The notes under the pieces: model-generated
The model's database searches: none
What the model was told of the DNA's origin: nothing
What the model saw: the letters and a program-made list of their open reading frames with translations, nothing else
Shown: piece after piece, positions 61,720 to 64,000 of the stretch
Layout of the letters: each line of letters opens with the position of its first letter
How positions within the stretch are numbered: the first letter of the stretch is position 1
Assembly: GCF_014066305.1 (NCBI RefSeq)
Contig: NW_023501059.1
Coordinates: 708,059 to 772,058 of the forward strand
Reading direction: 5' to 3'
DNA: 64,000 nucleotides
Source of the DNA: Letharia columbiana
Taxonomy: Eukaryota > Ascomycota > Lecanoromycetes > Lecanorales > Parmeliaceae
Made by a program: the position numbers and the translations under genes

Positions 61720-63616
61720 CTAATCATCTGGATATTCGTCTTTAATGTTGCTGACAAATATCCCATTTGTCCTGTCCCATCGCTTGAAATGCTGACCCGC
61801 TAAAACCATGAGATCTTTGCCAGGGTCCTCCTGCACAAGCGCAATATTTTCCTCGGCAACATATCGTACGGATTTATCTTCACCTCTAGGGATTGACGGT
61901 CAGTAGACAATCGCAGGATCCATGATTGCTCACTTACAGCACATGGTAGAAACCCTGGTGCTTGCCCCCTGGCAGCTCGTGTACGCGCATATGTGCCATC
62001 CAATCGTCTGTAGCAGCGCATTCCACGTCCCAGCCAGTAATGACAGCCTTGTAATGATACCGTTTGTGATGGAATATTTGTCCAACCTTGTATTGGACGT
62101 TGCGCACCGAGTCTGACGTACGATCTTTGACGGTTTTGGGCATATGATCAGTTGTGCGGATAACCCTAATTGTATTTCGTGATTGTTCATATTGAATACG
62201 GTCCTCGATCAAAGGAGGGATATACTTTTCAATCAGCCAGGTATCCGTGAGAAAATACTTTTCTATAAGCTCCGTAATGTGACTTAGACAGTTTGCACGT
62301 TGCGCGCCAGCTGTGATTGTGCCACCCTCTGGCAGGAGTAGTACTGCCCAGACCGCAGCGTAGAACGCGCCATCCACGTCAGGGTAAGAGTGGCCCGCAC
62401 TGTGGTCACGAGGAATAGCCTGTAGCGAAGTAATGATGTTCTTTGCACATCGACGAATGATCTCAGCGGTTGACGAAGCACCCAGCAACTCTGGAAAATT
62501 TGCTGGGGAGATGCCTAGGCGCTGAAGTTGAGCTCGAAGATCCTTCACATAGACTTCTTGGCTGGATCTGAAGGGATCCATGTACATTGGCTCCGATGAT
62601 GTACCAGCGTCCGTATGTCTTCCATCCAATGTGCGACCCGGGGATGGTTTGATGATGGCAAGCACGTGAAATGGAAATCCACAAGGCTGGGCGTCAATAC
62701 CAAGTCTTTGCGCCACACAGCAGTATATTGCCACTGATACGAGAGGTAAAGATGGGTGGGGTCCATCCTGCAAGGCAATGCCAATGAAGTTGTTTTGCAG
62801 ATCGTGGTAATGAGAATTGCCACTGATGCCCGTCAAATCATGTTGTCTCAAGAATTCTGCGAGCGCGATGGCTTTTTGTTGTGGCGATTGATCCATAGTT
62901 TCTGGGTTTTCGCTGCAATATTGCTGTGCAATACCATCAAGACGAGTGGCCACCTGTGATTCTTAGCTGCGATGGCAGGTTCTGGTTCTTGGGTACACAC
63001 ATCATGGAAATCGCCGTCTCTTTCGTGCAAGACAAACATGTCGAAGGCAGCAAGGGCTCTCTCCAGCGGCACCACATCCCCATCGTTAAGCTTTGCCCAC
63101 TCCCTAACCGCCATGCTTCGATGTAAGCCCCCAAGAACGGCGTCGCTATAAAACCTGATATATAATCAGTGCTCAGTCCTCGCACACGAGATTCATTAGG
63201 CAGTACCTTCGGGCCAGAACATCATCAGCATGATCGCCGACATTCAGATGTCGGAGTAAAGCATCCTTTGCATCGTAGCCATGACCCATGATCCTTTCAG
63301 CCTTTTCAATCCTATTCCTCTGACTAGCGAGGATGCCGTCAACATCGCGCGTTATTGAACGGTCAATGCTATAACGGTCGGAGAAGAGCTTCTTCCAGTC
63401 CGTCTCAATGACAGCTCCCGAAAGCTTTTGTTGTAAACTATGTTCGGGGCTCCAGTACTTGAAGTGGGTACGGCAGTGGTCACGCCACAGAAGAGGCTGT
63501 GGGAAATCATTGAACTTGCGGGAAACTCTCTGGAGGGTAGGTACAGAAGAGGGGGGCAAATAAGATATGATCTGATGTAAAACTTCAGTTGGAAGCTCAC
63601 TGAGTGTGAAGGCCAT
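61720..63616 (-). CDS. F-box protein with SirB1 transglutaminase-like and YccV-like domains (FBXO21-like)
   Basis: Model complement(join(61720..61885,61938..62953,63001..63154,63207..63616)), 581 aa. The F-box is at the N-terminus (MAFTLSELPTEVLHQIISYL, PSSVPTLQRVSRKFNDFPQP, LLWRDHC). The middle is a SirB1/transglutaminase-like domain with NSHYHDLQNNFIGIALQ, GPHPSLPLVSVAIYCCVAQ and RLGIDAQPCGFPFHVLAI. The C-terminal YccV (hemimethylated-DNA-binding-like) domain has YKVGQIFHHKRYHYKAVITG, WDVECAATDDWMAHMRVHEL and VRYVAEENIALVQED. This triple architecture is that of vertebrate FBXO21 and fungal relatives, substrate receptors of SCF ubiquitin ligases. The substrate here is unknown. The start codon is about 75 bp from the right-hand repeat island. 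Confidence 0.9.
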
Positions 63617-63690
63617 GGTCTTGTTCTGGAGTAAATATTCTTGCCATCATTCCGCCTGCGGGGCTTTCCTCCTTCAATTCGACCGAGTAT

Positions 63691-64000
63691 TAATCGTATC
63701 TACCCCCATTTACGCCGTATTAAATCCGATAATTCCGACGCAATACCAAAATACCTACCTTTCACCAAATTTATATAATAAACTAGTATAATAATATAAA
63801 TCTTTTATTAATATTAAGACTTCTATATTAAAAAGTCTAAATAATAAATTTTTTAACTTTATTAATCTATTATATCTTTAAAAAAATCTTTACTATCTCT
63901 TCTTCTATTACTTTCTTATCTCTTCTATTACTTTTCTCTCTCTTATTATCTTTATCTCTTTTATATTACTATTATTATAAAAGTAAAGTTTATAATAAAG
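63691..64000 (-). repeat. second AT-rich repeat island, inverted relative to 37.1-40.1 kb
   Basis: Begins at 63691 with the inverted 41 bp end motif (to 63731) and becomes strongly AT-rich. Bases 63841-63913 on the minus strand match 37302-37380, including GTAATAGAAGAAGAGATA and TAATAGATTAATAAA. The two shared blocks are only about 110 bp apart here, versus about 2.7 kb in the first island. It continues beyond the window. Confidence 0.8.

Overview
The window is nuclear DNA from a filamentous ascomycete (Pezizomycotina). Genes are densely packed on both strands. Most are cut by 45-80 bp GT-AG introns with a CTRAY-like branch site near the acceptor. The proteins include typical filamentous-fungus forms (sterol glucosyltransferase Atg26 with PH/GRAM domains, vacuolar aspartic protease, a Nab3-type RNA-binding protein). 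There are AT-rich islands whose repeats carry C-to-T/G-to-A changes of the kind made by repeat-induced point mutation (RIP). I cannot place it to class from sequence alone. I rebuilt exon coordinates by hand, using reading phase and family conservation; every spliced model given as intact sums to a whole number of codons.

Layout. 1-183: 3' end of a berberine-bridge-type FAD oxidoreductase. 579-3670 (+): PB1/UBA-domain protein with an unresolved 5' end. 3996-5376 (-) AIM24 and 5766-8077 (+) ATM1: two mitochondrial genes sharing a promoter region. 8758-10169 (-) eIF3e and 10392-10986 (+) mitoribosomal mL49: a second divergent pair. 11333-14344 (-): ARID protein of the Swi1 type. 16229-17694 (+): proteasome ATPase Rpt3. 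18073-19449 (+): vacuolar proteinase A. 20218-24741 (+): ATG26. 25166-27848 (-): FCP1 CTD phosphatase. 28693-29520 (-): prefoldin subunit 3. 29922-31094 (+): mitochondrial LETM1-like protein. 31505-34430 (-): Nab3-like RNA-binding protein. 35473-37116 (-): a broken MFS transporter at the edge of a 3 kb RIP-degraded island (about 37140-40120). 40231-41445 (+): UTP6. 41574-42281 (-): ICT1-like peptide-release factor. 42535-46933 (+): SMC6 in 17 exons. 47140-49384 (-): cystathionine gamma-synthase. 49832-53362 (+): UTP22. 53521-57494 (-): POM152. 57918-59509 (+): UCHL5-type deubiquitinase. 59967-61143 (+): uncharacterised protein. 61720-63616 (-): F-box/SirB1/YccV protein. 63691-64000: start of a second AT-rich repeat island.

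The genes are almost all housekeeping functions: Fe-S export, translation, ribosome biogenesis (UTP6, UTP22), the proteasome and ubiquitin, chromatin and DNA repair, RNA polymerase II termination (FCP1, Nab3-like), methionine synthesis and autophagy. They do not form one pathway. Many are arranged head to head with 220-450 bp shared promoter regions. I see no biosynthetic gene cluster, CRISPR, rRNA or tRNA.

The most interesting material is not in the genes. The two AT-rich islands bounding the 40.2-63.6 kb block share repeat sequence in opposite orientation. One 110 bp unit is present in lightly and heavily mutated copies, so the RIP signature can be read directly. The MFS gene abutting the island has a CAA-to-TAA type stop and a frameshift. 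Two short inverted-repeat (MITE-like) elements sit in promoters. I found no convincing new biological system.
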